From assembly GCA_030038995.1 (NCBI GenBank), contig JASHQS010000291.1, forward strand, positions 1 through 64,000: DNA of 64,000 nt, written 5' to 3'. How positions within the stretch are numbered: the stretch's first letter is position 1; each line of letters begins with the position of its first letter. This DNA comes from Xanthobacteraceae bacterium. GTDB taxonomy: Bacteria; Pseudomonadota; Alphaproteobacteria; Rhizobiales; Xanthobacteraceae. Positions 26,973-35,555 of the stretch are shown here, piece after piece. The notes under the pieces were generated by a model, which did no database searches, was not told the DNA's origin, and saw only the letters and a program-made list of their open reading frames with translations. Made by a program: the position numbers and the translations under genes.

Positions 26973-27815
26973 ATGTCGCGCTATCTCATCGCCGCCGGTT
27001 GTGTCGCTGCCGGGCTTTTGGCAGGCCCCGGTGCCGGCCTCGGCGAGGTCCGCTCCCCAGTCAAGCTCGACGCCGCCTATACGGCGACGCTGCTCGGCAT
27101 TCCGATCGGGCAGATTTCTTGGACCATCGAGGTTGGTGACAATCGATACGCCGCCGCGGCAACCGGTTCTACGGTCGGGCTGTTGCGGATTTTTGCCGAC
27201 GGCCACGGCTCCGCCACTGCCCACGGCACCGTCAACGCCAATGATCCGGTCGCCTCCGATTTCGTGGTCAAATACGTATCGGGCAGTTCCTCGGACGAGA
27301 TCAAAATCGTGTTCAGCGGCGGCAAGGCCAAGGAATCGCTGACCCATCCGCCGAAGCCCGATCCGAGCGGCGTGCCGCTCACCGACGCCAATCGGGTCGG
27401 CGTGGTCGATCCGATGACGGCGTTGTTGATGCGCGTTCCCGGCAACGGCAATACGGCCGTGCCGGCGGCCTGCGAGCGCAAGATCGCCGTGTTCGACGGC
27501 CACATGCGCTACGATCTGCAACTCGCATTCAAGCGCATGGCGCAGGTGCGGGCGAATGCCGGCTACCAAGGTCCCGCGGTGGTCTGCGCCCTCTATTTCT
27601 CGCCGCTCGCCGGCTACGACATCGGCCGCTCGGGCGTCCGCTACCTCAAGGAGCAGCGCGGCATGGAAATGTGGCTCGTCCCGCTCGCCGGCACCCGGCT
27701 CCTGGCGCCGTTCCGTTTCTCGGTGCCGACGCCGATCGGGCTCGGGGTCTTACAGGCCACGCGTTTCGTTTTGGCGCCCGAAGTCGAGCCGTCCGGCGCG
27801 ATGAACGCCCACTGA
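26973..27815 (+). CDS. Secreted DUF3108 domain protein
   Basis: A 280-residue protein with a signal peptide (about 1-24, MSRYLIAAGCVAAGLLAGPGA). The mature part is beta-rich and matches the DUF3108 family of alphaproteobacterial periplasmic proteins (YTATLLGIPIGQISW, DPMTALLMRVPG, SPLAGY). Function is unknown. It lies 78 bp after the carbonic-anhydrase-like gene; the ATG at 26973 is chosen because it opens the signal peptide. Confidence 0.8.
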   Translation: MSRYLIAAGCVAAGLLAGPGAGLGEVRSPVKLDAAYTATLLGIPIGQISWTIEVGDNRYAAAATGSTVGLLRIFADGHGSATAHGTVNANDPVASDFVVKYVSGSSSDEIKIVFSGGKAKESLTHPPKPDPSGVPLTDANRVGVVDPMTALLMRVPGNGNTAVPAACERKIAVFDGHMRYDLQLAFKRMAQVRANAGYQGPAVVCALYFSPLAGYDIGRSGVRYLKEQRGMEMWLVPLAGTRLLAPFRFSVPTPIGLGVLQATRFVLAPEVEPSGAMNAH

Positions 27816-28027
27816 GCCGGTGGACCGCCAGCCGCAGCCGAGCCCGCGCCGCACAGAGCCGGCGCCATCCAGTCATTTTTGATGCATTGCGACCAAAATC
27901 GCGTTTTGACTGGGCACTGGGCGATCGTTACGTTCGGGCCATAGCGGAGCCGTCCGCGGGCGCGCCTTCCGGGGAATTGCCGCATGCGCCTGCGCAATAA
28001 ATCTCTCCAGATCGAGCGAGCTCAACC

Positions 28028-28957
28028 ATGAAAGCGGCCTATTTCGAAAAATTCGGCGGCCCGGAAGTCTTGCAATACGGCGATGTGCCGGACCCGGTTG
28101 CCGCGGCCGACGAGGTCGTGGTCGACGTGGCCGCCGCCAGCGTCAATGCCGCCGATTGGAAGTTTCGTGGCGGCGAATACGCGCGTCACGCCCAAGTGAA
28201 ATTTCCGCAAATCCCCGGCCGCGATTTTTCCGGCACGGTGGCGAGCATCGGCGCCGGCGTCGGCGATCTCAAAGTCGGCGATGCGGTGTTCGGCGTGCTC
28301 GCGGCCGGCCGCGAGGGTACTTACTGCGAGAAGATTGCCGTTGCGGCGGCGATCGTCGCCAAGAAACCGGACCGGCTGTCGCACGTTCACGCCGCGGCGC
28401 TGGCGCTTACCGGGCTTACCGCCATCGACACCCTCGAAAATACGTTGAAGTTGCGTCGCGGCGAGACGATCCTCATCCAGGGCGGCGCCGGCGGCGTCGC
28501 CGGCTTTGCCATTCAGCTCGCCAAGCATCTCGGCGCCCGCGTCGTCACCACGACGAGTGCGGCGAATATCGATTATGTGCGCGGGCTCGGCGCCGACGAG
28601 GTGGTCGACTACAACGCGCAGGATTTCGCCAAGGCGGTGAAGGATTGCGACGCGGTGTTCGATACGGTCGGCGGCGCCGTGGCGCAAAAATCCTTCGCGG
28701 TGCTCAAGCCGGGCGGCCGCGCTGCATTCATCGCCTCCGGCGCGCAGGCGCCGCAGCCGGCCCGCAGCGACGTCACCGCGCTGCGGCCGCCGGTGCCGCG
28801 CACGCGCAAAGCCATGGAACGCGTCGCCGAGCTTTACCTGACGGGCGCGGTGCGTCCGCCCGAGATCAAGCTCTATCGGCTGTCGCAGGCGGCCGCGGCG
28901 CATCGGCTGAGCGAGGGCCGCCATTTCCGCGGCAAGCTCGTGTTCCAGGTGCGTTGA
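28028..28957 (+). CDS. NADP-dependent oxidoreductase, zinc-free MDR / quinone oxidoreductase family
   Basis: A 309-residue medium-chain dehydrogenase. The GroES-like domain (about 1-125) lacks the cysteine and histidine ligands of zinc alcohol dehydrogenases, and the Rossmann domain has QGGAGGVAGFAIQLAKHLGA (about 156-175) with the AxxGxxG-type nucleotide site. Such proteins reduce quinones or the double bond of enones using NADPH. No operon partner is evident; the monooxygenase gene follows after 171 bp. Confidence 0.85.
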   Translation: MKAAYFEKFGGPEVLQYGDVPDPVAAADEVVVDVAAASVNAADWKFRGGEYARHAQVKFPQIPGRDFSGTVASIGAGVGDLKVGDAVFGVLAAGREGTYCEKIAVAAAIVAKKPDRLSHVHAAALALTGLTAIDTLENTLKLRRGETILIQGGAGGVAGFAIQLAKHLGARVVTTTSAANIDYVRGLGADEVVDYNAQDFAKAVKDCDAVFDTVGGAVAQKSFAVLKPGGRAAFIASGAQAPQPARSDVTALRPPVPRTRKAMERVAELYLTGAVRPPEIKLYRLSQAAAAHRLSEGRHFRGKLVFQVR

Positions 28958-29128
28958 ACCGGCGAGGCACCGGCATCGTCATTGCGAGCAAAGCAAAGTG
29001 CCGCCGGCAGGTTCTGTGTCAAAGCGAAAGCTCAGAAAAAGGCAGGTGCTCATCGGTCGGGGCGGGTGCCGCAAGTTCCGCAATGGGTCTTGACTGGAAG
29101 GCGGGGCTGAACGACCGTCCTGGCCCCC

Positions 29129-30610
29129 ATGCTGCGCACCGGAAAAGAGCATCTGCAATCGCTGCGCGACGGTCGCGCCGTCTATATCGGCGGCGAGCGG
29201 GTCGGCGACGTGACGCGCCATCCGGCGTTCCGCAATGCGGCGGCGACCGTGGCGGCGCTCTACGACATGAAGGCCGATCCGGCGAACCGCGACGCCATGA
29301 GCTACGAGGAGGACGGCGGCCGCCACTCGATCTATTTTCTGCGCGCGCGCTCGCGCGAGGATTTGCAGCGGCGCATGGTCGGCCATCGCCGCATCGCCGA
29401 TCTCACCCACGGCATGTTCGGCCGCTCGCCCGACCACGTCGCCTCGTTCATCGCCGGCATGGCGATGAAGCCCGACGAGCTGAAGGCGCCGTGCGCGAAC
29501 GCTGAGAATCTGCTCGCTTATTACCGCACCGCGCGCGACAACGACCTTTACGTCGTCTATGCGGTGGTGCCGCCGCAGGCCGCGCGCAATCCGGAATTCT
29601 ATCAACGCCGGAACATTCCGGTGCCGACCTTGCGGGTCGTGCGCGAGGACGATGCCGGCGTGGTGATCGCCGGCATGAAGATGCTGGCGACCGGCGCGGC
29701 GTTCGCCAACGACATCTGGATCGGCAACGTCATTCCGCTGGCGCCGGACCAGAAGAACGAGGCGATCACCTGCGCGATCCCGTGCAACGCGCCCGGCCTG
29801 CAATTGTGGTCGCGCCAGCCGTTTGCGCCGGGCGCCACGTCGGAATTCGATTCGCCGCTCGCCTGGCGCTACGACGAAAGCGACTGCATGCTGATCTGCC
29901 ACGACGTCAAGGTGCCGTGGCAGCGCGTGTTCGTGCACGGCGATGCGCTCCTCTCGCGCGACATCTACGTCAAGACGCCGAGCCATTGCTTCGGCAACCA
30001 TCAGTCCAACGTGCGCTACTGGTCGAAGATGCGGCTTCTGGTCGGGCTGTGCAGCAAGATCGCGCAGGCCACCGGCGCCGACCAGGTGCCGGCGGTGCGC
30101 GAGGCGCTCGGCCGGGTGTCGTCCTACGAGGCGCAGATCGCCGGCATGGTCAACGGCCAGGTCAATGCCTGCGAGGCGGATTGGCCCGGCAACGGCTACG
30201 TCTGCTTCAACCGCCGCATGATGTACGGTGCGCTGGAATGGTGCACGCAGAACTATTCGAAGTTCGTCGACGAGTTGCGCGAATTGTGCGGCGGCGGCGT
30301 GTTTCAGATGCCGGCCAACATTTCGGTGCTGCGCGATCCGGAGCTGGCCCGCGATTTTCAAACGTTCTGGCAGACGCCGCAGAGCGATGCGGTGACGCGC
30401 ATGAAATTGTTCAAGCTCGCCTGGGACATGGTCGGCTCGGAATTCGCCGGCCGCCATCTGCAATACGAAAAGTTTTATGCCGGCGCCCCGTTCATCGTGC
30501 GCAACCACGCGTTTCGCGAGACCGACTGGCCGGCATTCAACGCCGTCGTCGACGATCTGCTGGCCGGTTACGACCACGGCGGCGCGCTCGGCAAATTGGC
30601 AGCGGAATAA
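29129..30610 (+). CDS. 4-hydroxyphenylacetate 3-hydroxylase family flavin monooxygenase (HpaB-like)
   Basis: A 493-residue protein that aligns over its full length with the HpaB/PvcC oxygenase family: N-terminal helical domain with LRTGKEHLQSLRDGR, central beta domain with the FMN/FAD-contacting GAAFANDIWIGN region and EFDSPLAWRYDE, and C-terminal four-helix domain (FQMPANISVL). It uses reduced FAD supplied by a separate reductase to hydroxylate phenols. No HpaC-type reductase gene is seen in the window, so the partner must lie elsewhere. The ATG at 29129 lacks a strong ribosome-binding site. Confidence 0.87.
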   Translation: MLRTGKEHLQSLRDGRAVYIGGERVGDVTRHPAFRNAAATVAALYDMKADPANRDAMSYEEDGGRHSIYFLRARSREDLQRRMVGHRRIADLTHGMFGRSPDHVASFIAGMAMKPDELKAPCANAENLLAYYRTARDNDLYVVYAVVPPQAARNPEFYQRRNIPVPTLRVVREDDAGVVIAGMKMLATGAAFANDIWIGNVIPLAPDQKNEAITCAIPCNAPGLQLWSRQPFAPGATSEFDSPLAWRYDESDCMLICHDVKVPWQRVFVHGDALLSRDIYVKTPSHCFGNHQSNVRYWSKMRLLVGLCSKIAQATGADQVPAVREALGRVSSYEAQIAGMVNGQVNACEADWPGNGYVCFNRRMMYGALEWCTQNYSKFVDELRELCGGGVFQMPANISVLRDPELARDFQTFWQTPQSDAVTRMKLFKLAWDMVGSEFAGRHLQYEKFYAGAPFIVRNHAFRETDWPAFNAVVDDLLAGYDHGGALGKLAAE

Positions 30611-30672
30611 GCCGCTATCGCGCCGGCGCGACATCGCGCCGCCAATGCACGACGGCGCGGCGCAGCCGCAGC

Positions 30673-30822
30673 ATGGCGTGGTCGAGCATGTTCGACGTCT
30701 GGGCGAACCGCAAAGCGCTCGATGGCCACGCCGAGGCGACCCACGCCCGCGCCTTCCGCGAAAAACTTTCACCGCTGGCCGGAGCGTTTTACGACGAGCG
30801 CTTTTATAAGGCGCTCGACTGA
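30673..30822 (+). CDS. Possible 49-residue protein after the HpaB-like gene
   Basis: A short frame starting MAWSSMFDVWANRKALDG and ending GAFYDERFYKALD, 62 bp after the monooxygenase. Its composition is more protein-like than random GC-rich frames (balanced charged and aromatic residues). The last 19 bp overlap the convergent RidA gene. No family is recognised; it could be a small protein or the tail of a lost gene. Confidence 0.35.
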   Translation: MAWSSMFDVWANRKALDGHAEATHARAFREKLSPLAGAFYDERFYKALD

Positions 30823-31244
30823 GACCGGCTTTGCGCACCTGATAATGGCACGACTGCGGTCGCCTCGATCTCGACTTTGGCGCGATCTTCGACCAAGGCG
30901 CCGACCTGCACGAGCGACATCGCCGGAAAGTGGCGGCCCATGACGCAGCGGTAGGCTTGACCGAGCTCGCGCAGCCGCGACAAATATTCGCGCTTGTCGA
31001 GCACGAACCAGGTGAGCCGGGTGACGTGCTCGGGCTTGCCGCCGGCCTCGGCGACCAGCGCCACGACGTTGCTAAGCGCCTGGCGGACCTGCGCGACGAA
31101 ATCGTCGCTTTCGAACGTTTCGTCGGCGTTCCAGCCGACCTGGCCGGCGAGAAAGACGAGCCGGCCTTCGGCGGCAATGCCGTTGGCATAGCCTTTCGGC
31201 TGTTTCCAATTTTTCGGGTGCAGAAGTTGGTGCATGTGGGTCAT
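30804..31244 (-). CDS. RidA family enamine/imine deaminase
   Basis: A 146-residue YjgF/YER057c/UK114 protein with the usual pattern: GRLVFLAGQVGWN, QALSNVVALVAEAGG (residues about 55-70) and the late arginine and glutamate positions of the family (VQVGALVEDRAKVEIEATAVV). RidA proteins hydrolyse reactive enamines; several aromatic pathways include one for a deamination step. It is on the same strand as, and 122 bp after, the aromatic CoA ligase gene, separated by hairpin repeats, so it may be the distal gene of that operon. Confidence 0.85.
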   Translation of the reverse strand: MTHMHQLLHPKNWKQPKGYANGIAAEGRLVFLAGQVGWNADETFESDDFVAQVRQALSNVVALVAEAGGKPEHVTRLTWFVLDKREYLSRLRELGQAYRCVMGRHFPAMSLVQVGALVEDRAKVEIEATAVVPLSGAQSRSQSSAL

Positions 31245-31268
31245 TTGTTTTCCCGGCTCTCTCGTCGC

Positions 31269-31357
31269 CCCCGCTTTCGCGTGCGAAAGCGGGGATCCAT
31301 AATCACAGTCGGCTTTCTTTTGGCGCGGTGGTTATGGATTCCCGCTTTCGCGGGAAT
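31269..31357. repeat. Pair of REP-like hairpins between the CoA ligase and RidA genes
   Basis: CCCCGCTTTCGC (31269-31280) pairs perfectly with GCGAAAGCGGGG (31283-31294). A second palindrome, ATTCCCGC/GCGGGAAT, spans 31338-31357. GATCCATAATCAC and GTGGTTATGGAT between them are also inverted, so the whole stretch can fold as one structure. The same arms recur at 33180-33199, 38096-38216 and 57535-57554. Confidence 0.75.
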
Positions 31358-31366
31358 GATGGTTTG

Positions 31367-33001
31367 TCACTTCGCCTCGGGCCGCAGGCGGAAGCGCTGG
31401 ATTTTGCCGGTCGCCGTCTTGGGCAGCGCATCGGTGAATTTCACCGCGCGCGGATATTTGTACGGCGCGATGGTCGCCTTCACGTGATCCTGCAGGCGCT
31501 TGACCGTATCGGCGTCGGCGTTGACGCCTTCCTTCAACACCACGTGCGCCTCGACGATCTGGCCGCGCGCCTCGTCCGGCGCGCCGATCACCGCGCACTC
31601 CTTGACGTCCGGATGCGCCAACAGCGCCGCCTCGACCTCGGGTCCGGCGATGTTGTAGCCCGAGGAAATGATCATGTCGTCGTTGCGCGCGGCGAAATGG
31701 AAATAGCCGTCGGCGTCTTGCGTGAACGAGTCGCCGGTGAGATTCCAGCCGCCGCGCACGTAGGCGCTCTGCCGCTTGTCGGCGAGATAGCGGCAGCCGG
31801 TCGGGCCGCGCACCGCGAGCTTGCCGACCTCGCCGTGCGGCTTCTCCTTCATGGCGTCGTCGACGACCTTGGCCTGGTAGCCGACGACCGGCTTGCCGGT
31901 CGAGGCGGGCGCCGCGTCGCCGAAGCGATTGGAAATGAAAATGTGCAGCATCTCGGTCGAGCCGATGCCGTCGAGAATCGGCTTGCCGGTCTTGGCGATC
32001 CATTCGTCGAACACCGGCGCCGGCAAGGTCTCGCCGGCCGATACCGCGGTGCGCAGCGAAGTGAGATTGGCGCCCTGATGCATGGCCGCCATCATGGCGC
32101 GGTACGCGGTCGGTGCGGTGAACGAGATCGTCGCCTTGTAGGTTTCGATGATCTCGATCATGTTGGCGGGCGACGCGTTTTCCAACAACGTCGCGGTGGC
32201 GCCGAAGCGCAGCGGGAAAATCGCCAGGCCGCCGAGCCCGAAGGTGAAGGCAAGCGGCGGCGAGCCGACGAACACGTCGTCGGGCGTGACGCCGAGAATT
32301 TCCTTGGCATAGCCGTCGGCGATGATGAGCAGGTCGCGGTGGAAATGCATGGTGGCCTTGGGCTCGCCGGTGGTGCCCGAGGTGAAGCCCAAGAGCGCCA
32401 CGTCGTCGCGTCCGGTCCTCACCGCGTCGAACGTTACCGGCTTCGACAGTGCAATGCGGTCGAGTTCGGCGTCGTGATTGGCGGTGCCGTCGAAGCCGAT
32501 CACCTGCTTGAGAAACTTCGACGTCTTGGCGCAGGTGACGAGTTCGTCCATCAGCCGCGTGTCGCAGAGCGCGAGCGCCACCTCGGCCTTGTCGACGATC
32601 TTGCCGAGCTCGCCTGCGCGCAGCATCGGCATGGTGTTGACCACCACCGCGCCGGCCTTGGTGGCGGCGAGCCAGCACGCGACCATCGCCGGATTGTTGG
32701 CGGAGCGGACCAGGATGCGGTTGCCGGGCTTGATGCCGAAATCCTCAATGAGCGCATGGGCGATGCGGTTGGTCCAGTCGGACAGCTCCTTGTAGGTACG
32801 GCGGCGGCCGTTGCCGATCAGCGCCACGTGATCGCCGAAGCCGCGCCTGACCATGGTGTCGGTCAGCTCGACGGCGGCGTTCAGCTCCTCGGGATAATCG
32901 AACCCATCGAGCGGAATGTCCGGCCAGAGCTGCGACGGCGGCAGGTTGTCCCGCGTAAAGGTGTCGGTATGTGCCGAGCGGCCAAGCGATGTCATGATCA
33001 T
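31367..33001 (-). CDS. AMP-dependent CoA ligase, benzoate/2-aminobenzoate type
   Basis: A protein of about 544 residues of the ANL superfamily. The phosphate-binding loop GFTSGTTGEPKATM (about 167-180), the hinge region and the closing lysine segment (TGKIQRFRLRPE) are intact. Resemblance is to benzoate- and 2-aminobenzoate-CoA ligases, and the neighbouring fused hydroxylase/reductase acts on such CoA thioesters, so an aromatic acid substrate is likely. Two ATG codons, 33001 and 32995, are possible; upstream in-frame sequence is not protein-like. It is separated from the rest of the operon by a MITE-like insertion. Confidence 0.85.
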   Translation of the reverse strand: MIMTSLGRSAHTDTFTRDNLPPSQLWPDIPLDGFDYPEELNAAVELTDTMVRRGFGDHVALIGNGRRRTYKELSDWTNRIAHALIEDFGIKPGNRILVRSANNPAMVACWLAATKAGAVVVNTMPMLRAGELGKIVDKAEVALALCDTRLMDELVTCAKTSKFLKQVIGFDGTANHDAELDRIALSKPVTFDAVRTGRDDVALLGFTSGTTGEPKATMHFHRDLLIIADGYAKEILGVTPDDVFVGSPPLAFTFGLGGLAIFPLRFGATATLLENASPANMIEIIETYKATISFTAPTAYRAMMAAMHQGANLTSLRTAVSAGETLPAPVFDEWIAKTGKPILDGIGSTEMLHIFISNRFGDAAPASTGKPVVGYQAKVVDDAMKEKPHGEVGKLAVRGPTGCRYLADKRQSAYVRGGWNLTGDSFTQDADGYFHFAARNDDMIISSGYNIAGPEVEAALLAHPDVKECAVIGAPDEARGQIVEAHVVLKEGVNADADTVKRLQDHVKATIAPYKYPRAVKFTDALPKTATGKIQRFRLRPEAK

Positions 33002-33179
33002 GCTCCCGCAAGAGTTTGCCGTGTTTTTGCACGAGCGTGCAGCAGGCCGCCGCGACGTCACTATTGTCAACCGGAAGATTTGCGGTAGCCCACGCCTCGA
33101 TCGATTCCGCCAGCGCCCGATGGCGCTGCTCGAAAAAGGCCAGGCGAGGACGGTCCTGTCGGGCATGTTAGCTCCGCTC

Positions 33180-33199
33180 ATTCCCGCGAAAGCGGGAAT
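33180..33199. repeat. REP-like hairpin
   Basis: ATTCCCGC and GCGGGAAT with a GAAA loop, the same palindrome as at 31338-31357 and 57535-57554 (in reverse sense). It lies in the 455-bp gap between the enoyl-CoA hydratase and CoA ligase genes, which otherwise holds the MITE-like element and no gene. Confidence 0.7.
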
Positions 33200-33245
33200 C
33201 CAGAAGCTCTCGGCTCGGCACCCTTATTGGGTCCCCGCTTTCGCG

Positions 33246-33421
33246 CATAGGCGCTAACATAGGCCTGTTTCCCGGATGCGGTGCAGCGCGAAGCGGTGCA
33301 CCGCTGATCCGGGACCGTCCCAGACTCCGCAACTTGTTACGATCCCGGGTCTGCAGCGCACCACTTCGCTGCGCTTCGTGCTGCGCTGCGCCCGGGAAAC
33401 GCAGCTATGTTAGCGCCTATG
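33246..33421. mobile_element. MITE-like element, copy 1 (176 bp, 17-bp terminal inverted repeats)
   Basis: The element starts CATAGGCGCTAACATAG and ends with the exact reverse complement CTATGTTAGCGCCTATG. It is flanked on both sides by CGCTTTCGCG (33236-33245 and 33422-33431), which looks like a 10-bp target-site duplication. The interior is a second, imperfect inverted repeat (GTTTCCCGG near the left, CCGGGAAAC near the right) with GC-rich subpalindromes, and it has no coding capacity. A copy differing by four substitutions and one 2-bp insertion is at 61537-61714. It sits inside an operon, between the hydratase and ligase genes. Confidence 0.8.
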
Positions 33422-33456
33422 CGCTTTCGCGATGATGAGCGGAAGGAGCAGACATT

Positions 33457-34287
33457 CTAATTTCCCTCGAACACCGGCTGCTGCTTGGCGATGAACGCGT
33501 GGTAGGCGCGCGCGAAATCCTTGCTCTGCATGCAGATCGCCTGCGCCTGGGCCTCGGCTTCGATAGCCTGATCGAGGCTCATCGCCCATTCCCCATAAAG
33601 CTGCGTCTTGGTGATGCCGTTGGCGAAGGTCGGTCCCGTAGCGATACGGCGGGCCAGCGCCAGCGCTTCGGCTTCCAGCGCGTCGGCGGCGACGAGCCTG
33701 TTGTAAAAGCCCCATTGTTCGCCTTCCTGCGCAGTCATGGTGCGGCCGGTGTATAGAAGCTCGGCAGCGCGGCCGTGGCCGATGATGCGCGGCAGGATCG
33801 CGCACGCGCCCATGTCGCAGCCGGCGAGCCCGACGCGGTTGAACAGAAACGCGGTCTGCGCCGCCGGCGTGGCGAGGCGCAGGTCGGCGGCCATGGCAAT
33901 GATGGCGCCGGCGCCGACCGCGACGCCATCGACCGCGGCGATGATCGGCTTGCCGCACTGGAGCATGGCCTTGACCAGGTCGCCGGTCATGCGCGTGAAT
34001 GCGAGCACGCCCTTCATGTCCCTTTCGATCAGCGGGCCGATGATGTCGCGCACGTCGCCGCCGGAGCAAAAATCGCCGCCATTGGGCAGCCACACCACGG
34101 CGTGAATATCGTCGGCGACGCGCAGCGCGCGGAACGCATCGCGCAGCTCGGCATAGGATTCGCAGGTGAGCGGGTTCTTGCGCTCCGGCCGGTTGAGCTG
34201 CACGACGCCGACGGCGCCGTCGGTGCGCCAGAGAAAATGCTGCGGCGTAAAACCGGCCATCGTGGTCGCGGCCGCGGCGGCTTTCAT
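33457..34287 (-). CDS. Enoyl-CoA hydratase/isomerase family protein
   Basis: A 276-residue crotonase-fold protein. The oxyanion-hole region [14 protein letters not shown] (about 68-81) and the second motif [21 protein letters not shown] (about 112-132) are in place. In this position it probably hydrates or hydrolyses a CoA-thioester intermediate of the aromatic pathway encoded by the operon. Its ATG overlaps the stop of the MarR gene (ATGA), which supports this start rather than the longer open frame. Confidence 0.87.
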   Translation of the reverse strand: MKAAAAATTMAGFTPQHFLWRTDGAVGVVQLNRPERKNPLTCESYAELRDAFRALRVADDIHAVVWLPNGGDFCSGGDVRDIIGPLIERDMKGVLAFTRMTGDLVKAMLQCGKPIIAAVDGVAVGAGAIIAMAADLRLATPAAQTAFLFNRVGLAGCDMGACAILPRIIGHGRAAELLYTGRTMTAQEGEQWGFYNRLVAADALEAEALALARRIATGPTFANGITKTQLYGEWAMSLDQAIEAEAQAQAICMQSKDFARAYHAFIAKQQPVFEGN

Positions 34288-34784
34288 GCTTCGCCCTCCC
34301 AATCGCTGCGGAACGATTTGAGCTTCGCCGACATCTGCTCGGCGTCGCGCGCCGAGATGCCGCCGAGGAGTTCGTCGATCCAGCTTTCGTGCGCGGCCGC
34401 CATGGCGGCGAATGCGGCGCGGCCCTTGCGGGTCAGCGTGATGAACGAAGTGCGGCGGTCGCCGCTGCGCTGCGAGCGGGCGACCAAACCATCGGCCACA
34501 AGGCGGTCGACGATGCCGGTGACGTTGCCGTTCGATACCATGAGAAAGCGCGAAATCTCGCTCATCAGCATGCCATCGGGCTTGCGAAACAGAGCCGCCA
34601 TGACGTCGAAACGCGGCAGCGTGGCGCCAAATTGCGCTTTCAGGCGCTCGCGTGCCATGCCCTCGATCAGGCGGCTGGCGCGCAACAGCCGGATCCACAG
34701 GCGCAGCCGCGCCTTGCTGTCGCTTTCTTTTTCCTTCTTGCCGTCGGGGCGCGCGGCGACGGCGGGCAGCGGCGCGCTCACCAT
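34284..34784 (-). CDS. MarR family transcriptional regulator
   Basis: A 166-residue winged-helix protein: dimerisation helices at both ends, recognition helix region [21 protein letters not shown] (about 86-106) and the wing with [16 protein letters not shown]. Regulators of this group control aromatic degradation operons, releasing DNA when they bind an aromatic CoA thioester. The gene lies inside the operon and overlaps the SDR gene by 7 bp and the hydratase gene by 4 bp. Two palindromes at 37904-37929 upstream of the operon are its probable binding sites. Confidence 0.87.
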   Translation of the reverse strand: MVSAPLPAVAARPDGKKEKESDSKARLRLWIRLLRASRLIEGMARERLKAQFGATLPRFDVMAALFRKPDGMLMSEISRFLMVSNGNVTGIVDRLVADGLVARSQRSGDRRTSFITLTRKGRAAFAAMAAAHESWIDELLGGISARDAEQMSAKLKSFRSDWEGEA

Positions 34785-35542
34785 GTCTCGCCTCCGGATA
34801 TCGCGATGGCCTGGCCGGTGATGCCGGCGGTGTCCTCGCCGCACAGCCACGACACCGCACTGGCGACTTCGGCCGGCGTGATGAAACGGCGTTGCGGATT
34901 CTTGGCCGCAAGCGCCGCGCGCGCTTCGGCGGCGTCGCGTTTGGTGGTGGCGGCGATGCGCTCGACCGCGCGGTCGAGCATTGGCGTTTCGGTGTAGCCG
35001 GGGCAAACGGCGTTGACGGTGATGCCGTGCTTTGCGGTCTCCGCCGCGAGCGCGCGCATCAGCCCGATCACGCCGTGTTTGGCGGCGACGTAAGGGGCGA
35101 CATACGCGGCGCCTTTTAGTCCAGCCGTGGAGGCGATGAAGACGATGCGGCCGAAACCGCGCTCGCGCATGCCGGCGAGCGCCGGCTGCACCGAAAAGAA
35201 TGCGCCGCTGAGATTGACGGCCAGCGTCTCGTTCCACAGAAGCGGCGAGACTTTTTCGGCTGGGCCGCTTCGTGCGCCGCCGGCATTGGCGACGACGATG
35301 GCAAACCGCCCGCGCGCGGTTTCCGCCTGCTTGTAGAGACGGAGCATCGCGTCGCGGTCGGTGACATCGGCCGGCTCGGCGTGAATGTCGGAGTGCTGCG
35401 CCGCAATCGCCTCGAGTGGCTCGCGCCGACGGCCGCAAATCGTCACGGTGGCGCCGGCCTGCGCCAAGGTCAAAGCGACTGCAGCGCCGATGCCGCTGCC
35501 GCCGCCGGTGACGAGCGCATGGTGGCCGGAAAGCGTTGCCAT
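34778..35542 (-). CDS. Short-chain dehydrogenase/reductase
   Basis: A 254-residue classical SDR with TGGGSGIG cofactor motif (about 12-19), NAGG (about 86-89), catalytic serine in IASTAG, Y and K in YVAAKHG (about 149-155), and PGYTETPM after it. It is probably a 3-hydroxyacyl-CoA or dihydrodiol-type dehydrogenase in the aromatic-CoA pathway. The ATG at 35542 has a good ribosome-binding site (GGTGGAG); a GTG 12 bp upstream is possible. It follows the fused hydroxylase gene by 13 bp. Confidence 0.87.
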   Translation of the reverse strand: MATLSGHHALVTGGGSGIGAAVALTLAQAGATVTICGRRREPLEAIAAQHSDIHAEPADVTDRDAMLRLYKQAETARGRFAIVVANAGGARSGPAEKVSPLLWNETLAVNLSGAFFSVQPALAGMRERGFGRIVFIASTAGLKGAAYVAPYVAAKHGVIGLMRALAAETAKHGITVNAVCPGYTETPMLDRAVERIAATTKRDAAEARAALAAKNPQRRFITPAEVASAVSWLCGEDTAGITGQAIAISGGETW

Positions 35543-35555
35543 CTCAGGCTCCACC

